A stretch of 64,000 nt of DNA from Emiliania huxleyi CCMP1516 (taxonomy: Eukaryota > Haptophyta > Isochrysidales > Noelaerhabdaceae). Positions 52,701 to 62,639 of this stretch are shown piece after piece. The notes beneath the pieces were generated by a model. It had not been told where the DNA came from. It was given only the letters and a program-made list of their open reading frames with translations, and made no database searches. Made by a program: the position numbers and the translations under genes. The stretch's first letter is position 1. Every line of letters begins with the position of its first letter. Location of the stretch: the NCBI RefSeq assembly GCF_000372725.1, contig NW_005201392.1:863620-927619 (forward strand), written 5' to 3'.

Positions 52701-54284
52701 AGCCCATCCCGGGTCGGCGCGCGCAATCAGCGAGAGCGCGAGGAGCTGCTCGATGCCGAGCGCGGCGCCGTCCGCCGGCGCGTCGAACGGCGCCGCGTCG
52801 ACGAGCATCGCGCCCCACAGCGTCGAGAGCATCGCAAAGGGCCCCCCACGCGGCGGCGCGGCGGTGGCGGCGCCGCCCTCGCCTTTGCCATGCAGCAGCG
52901 CTGTGCACGCCTCCAAGAGGGGCGCCGACGAGCAGAAGCCACGGCGCACGCTCTTCTGGAGGAGCGACGCCGGGAGGCGCACCTGCGAAACCTCGGAGGA
53001 GAGCGGCGGCAGCAAAGCGGCGCCGCCCTCGGAACGGGCCGTGGTGGGGCTGGGCGCACCCGTCGCTCCCGCGCTCGCCGCTTCCGCGGGCGCCTCACGA
53101 GGGGACGTCCCCTTGCCAGAGGGGCGCGCCTCCTGCTCCGCTGGCACAAGCAGTACCCGAGGGACACCGAGCAGCACCGGCGGCGCGTCACGCGTTGCAG
53201 CCTCGAGCAGCGCCCACTCCAACTCCGCGCCCGCCGCCCGCTGCTCCTTCCACGCCGCGTCGTCGTACAGCGCGGTTGAGCACGTGGGCACTGCGTCGCC
53301 GCCGTCCCATGCCAGCCGCAGCACCAGCGGGCGGCGCGGGAACATGCCCGGCATGTCCTCCTCGACGGGCCCCGTCGGTAGCAGTCCGCCGGCGCTCAGC
53401 CGCTGAAACGTGGCGTCCCAAGGCGAGAACGGAGGGTCAGCGCACGTCTCGAGCTGGTAGGTTGCGAGCCGAGCCGCCGTCGACTTGTGCAACTCCTCGG
53501 CCGTCTCAAAGATGCGATCGACCAGCGAGAGGGGGCAGAGGGGCTTGCCGGTCTCCTCCGACACGGCCGTGCCCGCTCTCACGACAAGGAGCCGGCCGGG
53601 GAGGTTGGCGTCAAGCTGGCGGCGAGGCGGGGAGAGGGTTAGGGCGCGGGGGGGGGGGGGGGGGGGGGGCACGGGCCGCGGCGGCATGTTCACCTGCGCG
53701 ACACCCTCAGAGAGCCGGCGCTGGGCTGCCTCGGAGAGCGGCGGCCCGCCCTCGAGAGCCGTCGGGGTCGGCACAGATAGTTTGAGCTCGCGGCACGCCA
53801 CCTTGCAAAATGCGCGCACCGAGTGCTGCTCCCCCAGAGGAAGTCGGAGCTCGCTCGCCGCCTCGTGGGGCCTGCGCCAAGAGCCGCGTGCATCAGCGCA
53901 CTGGCATAGCGTGGTTTGGGGAGGGAGGGAAGGGAGGGGGGGGGGGGGGGAGGCGTGCCTGCCGCTCGACACGAGCTTGACGGCCTTGAGGACCGCCTCC
54001 GCCGACAGCAGCGGCAGCACCCCGTCGAGCGAGCGCACCTCGAAGCCGCCGCGGCCCACGGCGAGCGAGCCCGGGGGAAGGCCTCGCGCGGCAACGGTGC
54101 GCCCCGAGCCCTGTGACGGTGCGACACGGCCTTTGCCACCGCTCTTGCGGCCACGCTTCGCGGGCGTGGCCTCTCCAGCTGCCCGAGCCGCCTTTCGGCG
54201 GTCCCGCTTGCTGCTCCCCGGTGCAGCCTTAGCCTTGGGCCGCGCCGCTCCCGCGCTGCTGCTGCTCTCCTCCTCGTCCTCCGC

Positions 54285-54320
<36 letters not shown>

Positions 54321-55019
54321 CCCATCCTCCGTGTGATAGTCGCTGTCGGCGCGGTCCTCCGCCCCTGTCTCCTCCTCTGACTTCTCTGACTCCTCTGGCT
54401 CCATCGCCTTGACCGAGCCTCGCTTTGCCGTCGCCGCCGCTGCGGGGCGCGGCTCCACCGCCTTGGTCGAGCCTCGCTTTGCCGTCGCCGCCGCTGCGGG
54501 GCGCGGCTCCACCGCCTTGACCGAGCCTCGCTTTGCGGTCGCCGCCGCTGCGGGGCGCGGCTCCACCGCCTTGACCGAGCCTTGCTTTGCCGCTGGCTTT
54601 GCCGCCGCCGCAGCTGGGCGCCGCGGCTCTGTCGTCAGCGAGGATGCGGCGTGGCGAGCGGCGACCGGCGTGGACCTTGGCGGCGCGTCCTCGATCGCCC
54701 GCCTCTTCCCCGGCTCTGGCGCCACTGAGTCGGGCGACACCGAGTCGCGACACCGGCGGCGCGCGGAGCGGCCGAGCGGCACTGGCTCGCCACACGGCCA
54801 GGCCTTTTGCGGCCAACGGAGGTTGCCATCTTGCTCCTCCTGCGAAAGATCGTACCACTCGCTGGTGCCGTCGTCGAACTTCACTCTGTGGAGGCCCTTC
54901 CCAGACTCATGAGCTGCGACGTATCCGTCATACCAGGCCGGCGTTTCGTCTTCGCGAAAGAAGATGGACAAGCGGTGTGAGATCAAATCGTCACCTTGCA
55001 GCATGATATGAGCCACCAC
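46779..55019 (-). CDS. Tudor-like/SNF2 helicase/HhH-GPD DNA glycosylase fusion, 2448 residues
   Basis: Exons 55019-53959, 53871-53694, 53615-52364, 52246-51492, 51424-50897, 50753-50602, 50472-50309, 50238-49265, 49191-48463, 48398-47357, 47290-46779 total 2449 codons in frame. Residues 15-75 (WYDGYVAA, HRVKFDDGTSEWYDL) resemble a Tudor-type histone reader. Then come 18-residue KRGSVKAVEPRP repeats, an acidic patch, and a long unassigned middle. Residues 1480-1690 are the first helicase lobe (DASAVGAGKT, VVIDECLSVQN, LMLSATFF); 1690-1930 the second (VEGQGINMQGHADAIVC, GRVDRPGQ). Residues 2050-2440 are an HhH-GPD base-excision domain: LKGIGNWSAGGVLMHF, YGDLTIRNYL with the catalytic Asp, and WHPYRSVVCYLMYH. 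It probably opens chromatin or DNA and excises altered bases, in the nucleus. Repair or removal of a modified base are both possible; substrate unknown. Four of ten introns start with GC; several are 64-73 nt. Confidence 0.85.
50220..50313 (-). repeat. 24-bp exon duplication bracketing a 70-nt GC-AG intron
   Basis: The same 24 bp occur at 50220-50243 and 50290-50313, 70 bp apart. Each copy has GGAAG|GCGCGC on the coding strand, so the 70-nt unit (50239-50308) can be removed as a GC-AG intron, giving LLKEGALKWRVRSRGAG. Between the copies lie four ATCTCCCCAT units. Confidence 0.9.
52224..52363 (-). repeat. Exon duplication inside an older intron, 66-bp unit
   Basis: Copies of about 29 bp at 52224-52252 and 52290-52318 differ at two positions and are 66 bp apart; both hold CCTAG|GCGCCGCCA. 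CTATCTCCCC units lie between. The frame-restoring intron is 52247-52363 (GTGCAACC ... CCCTAG), which spans an older ~51-nt intron plus one duplicated unit. Either acceptor keeps the frame. Confidence 0.7.
54408..54590 (-). repeat. 54-bp coding repeat (18-residue units)
   Basis: Three to four near-identical units encoding KRGS(V/T)KAVEPRPAAAATA in the N-terminal linker of the SNF2-glycosylase. Basic, Ser/Thr-containing units repeated in this way may be modification or DNA-contact sites; that is a guess. Confidence 0.9.
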
Positions 55020-55853
55020 AGGTCAGGTATGGAGTGACAAGCCCGCTAATAGACGAGCAGCGAACTCACCCCGGCGATGCCGTCCTGATGCCGTCTCAGC
55101 TGCCGTCTCACGGCGACGCGCGAGGGACACAACAACCAGCGTCTTTTTTTGACTTGCCTGTGTAGAGCTAGCCCGCCCTGTGTCGAGCCTGCCTGCTGTG
55201 GGAGAGAGTTGTGTTCGGTTAAATTCTGTTGTTGCCGACTCCTTCCGCGAACGGTCGGCGCCGAACCGTCGTCCGCTTGGCCGTCTGTCCGTCCGTTCCC
55301 TCGCGTCCGTCCGCCTCTCTCTCTCTCTCTCTCTCTCTCCGAACAACACAAAGGTATTGCTAAAAATCTCTCTCTCTCTCGCGTCCGTCCGGCTGACCAA
55401 GAGGGAGAGCCACATTACAATCGAAATTCTCACTTTGGGACACGGGTGGTGGGGGTCCCGGGTGGTGGTTGGTTAGGAGCTTGGCTGTTGCGCGCGCGAT
55501 TTGTGCGAAGCGTGCGAAGCGTGCGATGGTTCTGCGCGGAGCTCGCCGTGGCCCCGCGCGGCCGTACCTACTCGCGTTTTCGGCCCACCACCTTCGACCG
55601 AGCTCACCACCATCACGTGCGCACGTTTTTTATCGTGAGCTTCTTCTACCCCATGCCAACCACCAAAGCCCGTCTCTTCCGCCTCACCCACTCCCCTTCC
55701 GATCCTACCCTCTGGATGTTCCGCCTCCCCCCCGCACACACCCTTCCTCTGTCGGGCCTGCAACAGCAAAGCCGACGTGTATCGCCCCCATGTAGCATTG
55801 CGGCTGTGTCATGAAGCATGATAGACAGACACAGAAAGCATGAACCATCGAAA
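55020..55853. other. Region upstream of the SNF2-glycosylase gene
   Basis: Contains (CT)n tracts near 55318-55340 and 55366-55380 and no supported gene. The promoter of the minus-strand gene should lie here. Confidence 0.4.
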
Positions 55854-56346
55854 CTTAGGGGACCCCTAGGCTTAAAAGGGTGGGCCCTGGGGCGCCTGCG
55901 GCTTAAACGGCTTAAAGCGGGCCATGGCCCCTTTTAAGGCTGCCTGGGCCGCCGATTCCTTAAACGGTCTTAAACGCTTAAACGGTGCGGAGAGCTCCCG
56001 AGGTCGATGGTCCGGGAGGCTCCCGGTAGACGCCGTAGGCCGGGAAGCTGGCTACAGTCAGCTAGCACGCGTCCCCTATGCGAGTATGGCTCCTGCCAGT
56101 GCACCAGACTTACAGATGTGTCTTCAGAGGCGGGTTTGTGCCCAATAACGGCAGTATTGGACAATTGGAGAAAACGGCGCGGAACCCAGCGACGCATGCC
56201 GGCGAGGCCGATTTTCTTAAACGATCTTAAAAGAGGGACCCCCCGTGCCTGCAATCTCTTAAATGGCAAGTTAAGCCCCCAAACCTCCTCGTTTCTTAAA
56301 AGGTCTTTAAAAACCCCGGCCCTCAGAACCCTAGGGGTCCCCTAAG
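55854..56346. mobile_element. MITE-like DNA transposon with 8-bp target duplication
   Basis: 493 bp bounded by inverted ends CTTAGGGGACCCCTAGG (left 55854-55870; right end, reverse complement, at 56330-56346). Immediately outside, CATCGAAA appears on both sides (55846-55853 and 56347-56354), a perfect 8-bp target-site duplication. The inside is full of CTTAAACG/CTTAAA motifs in both orientations and has no transposase frame. An 8-bp duplication fits hAT-like (or P/Merlin-like) transposases acting in trans; the terminal sequence does not settle which. Perfect ends suggest a recent insertion. Confidence 0.85.
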
Positions 56347-56354
56347 CATCGAAA

Positions 56355-57302
56355 GGTCTGGTCTCCACACAGAAACTAACGTTGGACCATGCGGAGCTTT
56401 CATCTACATCGATGTGGGTCACGAGGCCCCGCCGTGCAGGGCACTACGGGGTCCGGCCGAACGTGGCAGCGGCGGAGCGTCGCGACTCCGCCCTTTGTTC
56501 GCCCAACACGCTATCCACTACCACCGACCCTGCAAACAAACTCTCTCCGACCCTGCCGCCAGCGCCGCGGCTTCGAGCTTCGCGCCGCGCGCGCTCACGC
56601 TAGGGCGCTCGCTCACCGCATCTCGGTTTTTGCGCATTGAGCGCTCTGAGGCCCCCATCACGCCGGGGATCCACGGCCGGCGAGGCGTTCCGCCGGAGGC
56701 CAACACTGGGCACGGGACTGGCGCGCACTGCACAGGTACACCACGGGAGCAGTGTTGTGCAAAACAAGAAGAAACCGCGACTCTCACAGTGATTTGGGCT
56801 CGGCAACTTGTCAACCATCAGCCGAAGCTGGAGCCGGTCCCTTGTAGCCGAGAGGAGCCCGCGCCAACGAGTTCGACGCGGTCGAGAGGCCTTGCGGAGA
56901 GACCAGCGAGTTGGCGAAGGGGGAGGTGCCAGAGGCAGACTACTTAGCTACGTAGAGACGGAGCGTCGGGAAGTTCCAGGTGTTGTGAAGATATCTCGGT
57001 TTTTGAGATTTTGTTATTCCCCCGTTATAACCCCGATACCTGGGTATCTCGGCAGTTCGGTGTGCTCGGACAACGCCCACACCCCTGTGTGGCGACCTAC
57101 TTTCGCTTCCAAGGTGCTCGCCCCGCGAGGCAACTCCTCGCTCCAGAGCCCACCCGCCCCCCTCACCACAGCCGCCGCTCCCACGTGATTCGTGTCGAAG
57201 TCACTGCGCCGCGTGCTGCGGCGACCCGTACCCGTCGCTCCCGACGCGCGGGCCTGATCGCCTTTTTCAACCTCCCCCTTCAGTCAGCGCACCGCTCTCA
57301 TC
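56355..57302. other. Region upstream of the nitrate transporter
   Basis: 948 bp without a supported gene; should hold the NRT2 promoter. A ~40-bp AT-richer block lies at 56990-57030. No GATA- or other nitrate-response motif can be claimed. Confidence 0.4.
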
Positions 57303-59663
57303 ATGTCGGCCGAGGAATACGAGCTTCTCAAGGCCGAGGTGGCCACGCTCCACGAGACGCTCGAGGGCAAGGGCATGAACTCGAAGGGGACGAAAGACGT
57401 CTTTGGCCGCCTCTTTCCCGTACCGGTCGACGAGGAGCACAAGTCGACCGTGCTCTTCTCCGTCATGTTTAATGGCATCGTCCCGAACTTTCCGCAGCCG
57501 CACATGCACGCCTTCTGGGCCGCCACGTTCGGCTTCTTCTCCACCTTCTTCTCCGTATTCGCGCCGGCGGCCCTCATGCCATGTGCGCCATTCGGGCCCA
57601 CCGGCGCAGCGGCCCTGCCCTACGACCCCCCGCCCCTTCCCTCTCGTCGCAGATCTCAAGAAGAGCAAGGAGGACGGGGGGCTCGACCTCACGCCGGACG
57701 ACATCGCCACCTCGGGCTCGTTCGCCGTCGCCTTCACCATCGTCATGCGCGTCCTCGCAGGCCCGCTCTGCGATGTGTTTGGTGCTCGCTGGACCTTTTT
57801 CGGCCTCCTCTGGCTCGGAATCCCGGGCATCATCGTCCTCGCTTTCGCGGAGTCCGCCCAAGCCCTTTGGGCGGCCCGCTCGATGATCGGACTCTCCTTG
57901 GCCTCCTTCGTCACCTGCCGTGCGCCCCCCCCCCCCCCCCCCTTCCCCCTTTGCAGAGGTCTGGTGCTCCCAGATGTTCACCAAGAAGATTGTCGGCACG
58001 GCCAACGCCACCGCTGGCGGCTGGGGCAACCTGGGGGGCGGCGTGACGCAGCTGGTGATGCCCCAGATCATGCTCGGCTTCCTCTCGGCGACGGACAATG
58101 ACATCGACCGCTCGTGGCGCCTCTGCATGATCGTGCCGGCGGCCCTCCACGTCATCTCCTCCATCGCCGTCATCACCGGCCGGGACCTGCCCGACGGCAA
58201 CTACCGCGAGCTCGAAAAGTCGGGCGTCAAGGAGAAGAAGAACGGCTTCAAGACTTTCGCGATCGGCGTGTCCAACGTCAACACCTGGATCCTCACGATC
58301 GGCTACGCCTTCTGCTTCGGCGTCGAGCTCACGATGAACAACAAGGCGGTGAACTACTTCTACACGTGACCGCGTAGTACGTGACTGCGTAGTACTCCCA
58401 TAGGTGCCTAACACGAACAACAACGTACTCTTATAGGTACTACGCGGTCACGCCGCAGATCGCCGGCATCCTGGGCTCGTGCTTCGGGCTGATGAACTTG
58501 TTCGCGCGCTCGTGGGGAGGCATCCTCTCTGACGCCATGAACGTCCGGTACGGCATGCGCGGCCGCTTGTGGTCCATGTGGGTCGTCCAGGCCCTCGAGG
58601 GGATGATGTGCATCATCATGGGCCAGGTCACCATCGACATGGCGTCGCCCGACCGGATGCTCAAGCCGGGCTCGGACGACTTTGTGCGGCCGGTCTACGA
58701 CAAGGACCCGTCCGTGCAGCCGCAGGACGGCATGTGGGGCATGTGGAACACGACGAACCCGCCGACGGGCTTCCCTTACACGTGCGAACCACCCGACCCC
58801 GACCTCTCAGACACCGCCCTGCTCGCGCGGAAACTCCTCTCACCGCTTCCTTCGCGGCGCAGGTACAACACGGAGTACACCTTCACCATCAACTCCACCA
58901 AGTCGGCGTGGGTCAAGCCCTGCGGCTCCAACTCGATCAAGACTCCCGACACAGGCGTGCTCTTCTACGGCACGGAGAACGCGATCGAGCTGCCCTTGCC
59001 GACAACCTCCAACTTCATCGTCGTCGGCGACGTGATGGACGAGGAGTGTGTCCGCAACCAGGGCACGCTCGGCGTCACGATGGTGGTGATGGTCCTCTTC
59101 TCCATCTTCGTCCAGGCGCCGTTGCGACCCTGGCCGAGATGCCGCCTCGACCCCCCCCCCCCCCCCTAGCCAGCGGCTAACGGTCCGCCCCCTCCCGCCA
59201 CAGATGGCGGAAGGCCTCCACTTTGGCGTCGTCCCTTACGTGTCGGCGCCAGCCCTGGGCGTCGTCTCGGGCATGGTCGGCGCGGGCGGCAACTTTGGCG
59301 CTGTGATGGGCTCCAAGTTCATCGTGGGACCTCCCAGCGTCGGCCCCCCCTCGGTCGACAAGGGCTTCATCAACCTCGGTCCGCGTCGTGCCAGCCAGCG
59401 GAGTGTAGGTTCGCCGCCACGAGAGGCTCGCCTGATCTGCCCCGGCCCGTCCTCCCCGTCTCACAGGCGCCATCATCATGGGCACCTCGCTCCTCTTCTT
59501 TGGGATGTACTTCCCGGAGCACGGGGGCATGCTCTTCAAGAAGGGCGCCCTCGGCAACTACGACCCGCAGCTCTACAAGCCCGTCGACGGAGAACGCGGC
59601 GCTGACCAGATGGACTACTCCAAGGCCGCGGACAAGGTGACCAAGAATGGTGCGAGCGTCTGA
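57303..59663 (+). CDS. NRT2: NRT2-type high-affinity nitrate/nitrite transporter (MFS, NNP family)
   Basis: Exons 57303-57582, 57653-57919, 57957-58365, 58437-58781, 58863-59115, 59204-59378, 59467-59663 total 642 codons in frame. Family signatures: RVLAGPLCDVFGARW (MFS motif after TM2), AGWGNLGGG (nitrate signature 1, about 202) and GAGGNFGAVMGS (signature 2, about 543), with twelve hydrophobic helices expected. Unusual is an insert of about 85 residues (58660-58990, rich in Asn/Asp/Trp: GMWGMWNTTNPPTGF, NTEYTFTINSTK) between helices 8 and 9, probably an outside loop. It imports nitrate with protons at the plasma membrane, the first step of nitrate use. Intron 2 is 37 nt and mostly poly-C; intron 3 carries an inverted copy of the next exon; intron 5 starts with GC. 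Confidence 0.95.
58365..58452 (+). other. Intron with inverted copy of downstream exon (hairpin across both splice sites)
   Basis: CGTGACCGCGTAGTAC (58365-58380) covers the 5' splice site of NRT2 intron 3 (58366-58436, 71 nt). Its exact reverse complement is the first 16 bases of the next exon (58437-58452). A second copy with one change lies at 58380-58395. The RNA could fold so that donor and acceptor exons pair. Confidence 0.85.
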
Positions 59664-61146
59664 GCGAGCAACAAGAACGGGCGCTACCGCGGTGATCACC
59701 TCTGTTCGTCGGCGCCACGCGCGTGAGTCGCTCGCGCGCCGCGGTCCCGACGAGGGCACGAGACGCTCGGACCACTGAGGACGCCGCTTGTACACTTTGT
59801 AGCCGCTAGGATACCTTAGGAAGCTCACACGTCGCTCGTCACGTGTGCTTTCGTCCGTGCGTGTGTGAGTGGGCTCGTGCACCGGTGCACGCCGTCTCGG
59901 CCCCATGCGTGTGAGTGAGCGCGCATCCCCTGAGGACGCGCCCCAGTCCCGCGAGAGGCCTCATAGCAAAATGGACGGCGCGCCTGTACACAAACTAACA
60001 AACAGTGAAACGACGCCGTGGTGCAGTTCTCAGTTGCACACATGCAGAGGCTTCATAATTGTCGCGAGCGATGCCCGAGCTCCACACCGGCTCCCTCGTC
60101 GGCTGCTCTCAGTCCACTGTCCTGTGTGCGCGTCCAGCCGCTGCGGTCATGCGCACAGCTCATGATGGCAGAAGCCTCTCGCGTGTTGCCCGGGGGCGTT
60201 GGCTTCGGAGTTAGTGCATTCATCGACCACAGCCGGGATGGAAGCTTCCTGCTTCCATCTGATTAATTTTCCATGAGCCGATGGGTGAAGCTGAAGGGGA
60301 GGGAGGACGCGTGGTGGCGCTGGCCTGGAGTTCTGAAGCTCACCCATTGAGGAAGTGAGGTACTGCTCCGCCCACCCTGATCCTGCTGAACAAGCTCCTC
60401 TTGTAGCTCGATCGGTCACACCGCCACCACCGCCGACGTCTCCCACCCACCCAGTGAGACGAACGATGGAGAGGGGGGGGGGGGGGGGGGACGACACTGC
60501 TTCTGCAGCGTGCACCTCGATCCTGTACCGTGTTTGTTATGACCCCCCCCCCATGAACACACCAGCGAGGGAGGGCGAGACGATCGAGAGGTCCCGTACC
60601 ACGCGGAATCGACCCTATCCAGTCAGTGCTCAAGTGCTCAAGTTTGTGCAGGAGCGCCGATCTGGCGATGTCTGTCTGGCTACCGGCCGGACCAGTACCG
60701 GCCGGACCAGGTCCCTACTCGAGTACGACCGACCGACCGCTACCGCCAGGGCAGCCCGCCCTATAACACAGCGACAGAGCGCAAGCGAAAGCTAAGCACC
60801 CACACCCACACCCACGCCACAGAGAGTGAGCGCTCACAGCCACAGTCAGATCCGTCTCGACAATGACAAGCCGACTCGAGGCTCGAGGAGACCCAGGGAA
60901 CACGCTCAACCATACTGTGTCGGGCGGGGGAACCACCGCAGTGTCGCGACTGATGGAGACCGGCTCGACTCGCTGCGGTGACGACAACTTCCCAGCAAAG
61001 ACGCCGGGTGCGCTCGTAGCCTCACTGGCGATGTCCGGGGCGTGGCGGCGGATTGTACTGGCGGCTATGATTCTGGACATGGCGAGTGCTGTCCAGCTGC
61101 CTCGACCAATGCTTTCGCCGCCACTGGACTGGGCTGTGAGCTCACA
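59664..61146. other. 1.5-kb intergenic region
   Basis: No confident gene. A frame at 60863-61150 with a hydrophobic stretch (WRRIVLAAMILDMASAV) ends just at the methyltransferase start and may be its 5' exon or leader. A duplicated AGTGCTCAAG (60629) and CCGGACCAGTACCGG palindrome (60686-60710) are minor repeats. Confidence 0.4.
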
Positions 61147-62115
61147 ATGATTCAGGCGGAGTCCGGCATTGGCCATGATGCGCTTCACGCGCCTGTCGAC
61201 GTGGAAGCTGCGTATCTGCGGATGCTTGCTGGCCTTCTAACGAGCTCTTCGCTCATGTGTGAAGCCGCAGTGACGCAGGCTAAATATCTCACGTGCATGA
61301 GGATGTACATTATGGGCGGCCCATGGCCCAAGCTCGGCACGACGATGGCCGGCCATAAACGTTTGCAAAACGTTGCCACGCTCCTCCTCAACGCGCGCAG
61401 TGCCGACGTCGCTGGAAGCTACGTCGAGTGCGGCGTGTGGCGCGGCGGAATGTCCATCTTTGCCAAGGCGGTGATCGAGGTTTATCAGATGCAGCGGCGC
61501 GTGTACCTGTGTGACTCGTTCCAGGGGCTGCCTCCACCTCGTTCAGGTAGCCTGCGACCGGATGAGACCATTTACGCGTCGAAGAGTCTCAACGCCACGC
61601 TCGCCAAGGGCGAGGACACTGTGACGCGCAATTTCTACCGGTTTGGAGTGTCTATGGAGGGGGTGCGAATGGTGCCGGGATACTTTGTTGACTCGTTGCC
61701 GGGGCTGCGTGCCGAGCTCAAGGGCCGCGGCGAGCGGCTTGCGCTGCTGAGGCTGGATGGCGATATGTACGACTCAACCATTGACATCCTTTACAACCTT
61801 TACGACCTGGTCGAGGTCGGAGGGTTCATCATCGTTGACGATTTCGGCTGGCACGAGGATCTCATGGAGTCGTGGGGCGCGAAGGACGCGGTGCTAGACT
61901 TCCGCGCCGTGCACGGGATCGAGGACGACGCGCACATCTTCCACAACATCGACGACGCTGGCGCATGGTTCCGCAAGGCACGCAACGTCGAGATCCGCCA
62001 CCATCAGTACAAACGAGGCGTCAAGGACGGCAACTACAGCGCACTGCGCCCAATGCCATTGCTCACGGCAAAGGACTATGCGCGCCTGAGGCACAAGTGG
62101 GATCGGGCAGGGTAG
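61147..62115 (+). CDS. TylF/MycF-type O-methyltransferase
   Basis: A 322-residue frame from ATG 61147 (MIQAESGIGHD). The SAM-binding motif is GSYVECGVWRGGMSIF (about 92-107), with VYLCDSFQGLPPP after it, then LALLRLDGDMYDSTIDILYNLYDLVEVGGFIIVDDF (written in parts: LLRLDGDMYDST, YDLVEVGGFIIVDDFG), which holds the metal-binding Asp residues of macrocin-O-methyltransferase-type enzymes. TylF methylates a sugar hydroxyl of a macrolide; algal homologues are likely to act on sugars or secondary metabolites. A longer in-frame start at 61042 and an upstream hydrophobic frame (60863-61150) make a signal-anchored form possible. No intron. Confidence 0.8.
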   Translation: MIQAESGIGHDALHAPVDVEAAYLRMLAGLLTSSSLMCEAAVTQAKYLTCMRMYIMGGPWPKLGTTMAGHKRLQNVATLLLNARSADVAGSYVECGVWRGGMSIFAKAVIEVYQMQRRVYLCDSFQGLPPPRSGSLRPDETIYASKSLNATLAKGEDTVTRNFYRFGVSMEGVRMVPGYFVDSLPGLRAELKGRGERLALLRLDGDMYDSTIDILYNLYDLVEVGGFIIVDDFGWHEDLMESWGAKDAVLDFRAVHGIEDDAHIFHNIDDAGAWFRKARNVEIRHHQYKRGVKDGNYSALRPMPLLTAKDYARLRHKWDRAG

Positions 62116-62164
62116 AGTTGTGCGGCGGTGTGCACCCGCCCTCTTTCTCCGGTTCGATTTCAAG

Positions 62165-62165
<1 letters not shown>

Positions 62166-62222
<57 letters not shown>
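62166..62222. repeat. (GT)n microsatellite just after the TylF-like gene
   Basis: About 28 GT units about 50 bp downstream of the stop codon, likely in the 3' untranslated region. Confidence 0.95.
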
Positions 62223-62224
<2 letters not shown>

Positions 62225-62639
62225 CGCGTGCTGTGTTTGTGTGGGTTTCTATTTGGCATTTCCATTTGGCTTGCGTTCAACATAGACAGCCCTTTTCCCC
62301 TTTCCCCACACCGCGTCGTACTCTACAGCAGCAATTGAGAGAGAGAATCGTAACAGCTCAGGCTTTCCAGTTCAAAACATCAGAGGGTTTTTTGTTCCAG
62401 CACCACCTTGAGCACAGCATGGTGACGGAGAGAGCGCGCACGCACAGGAGGACGTCCCGCTCGGGCACACTGATCACCACGAGGAACATGGGGGGAAAAT
62501 GCACATTGCGTTTTCGGGCACGCGTCGCACAGGAGCCACTGATCGGCCAGCGATGCAGTGCACACCCCGAAGGAAAAGGGATGAAAAATTTGAGACTCGT
62601 CCGAGCGCTCCGGCATGGCATCGTGCGCTAGAGCCAAGG

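Noticed and set aside
61130-61170. 20-nt GTGAGC...TTCAG intron joining the 60863 frame to the TylF-like gene
   Set aside because: It would give a good leader, but 20 nt is shorter than any supported intron here; kept only as a note.
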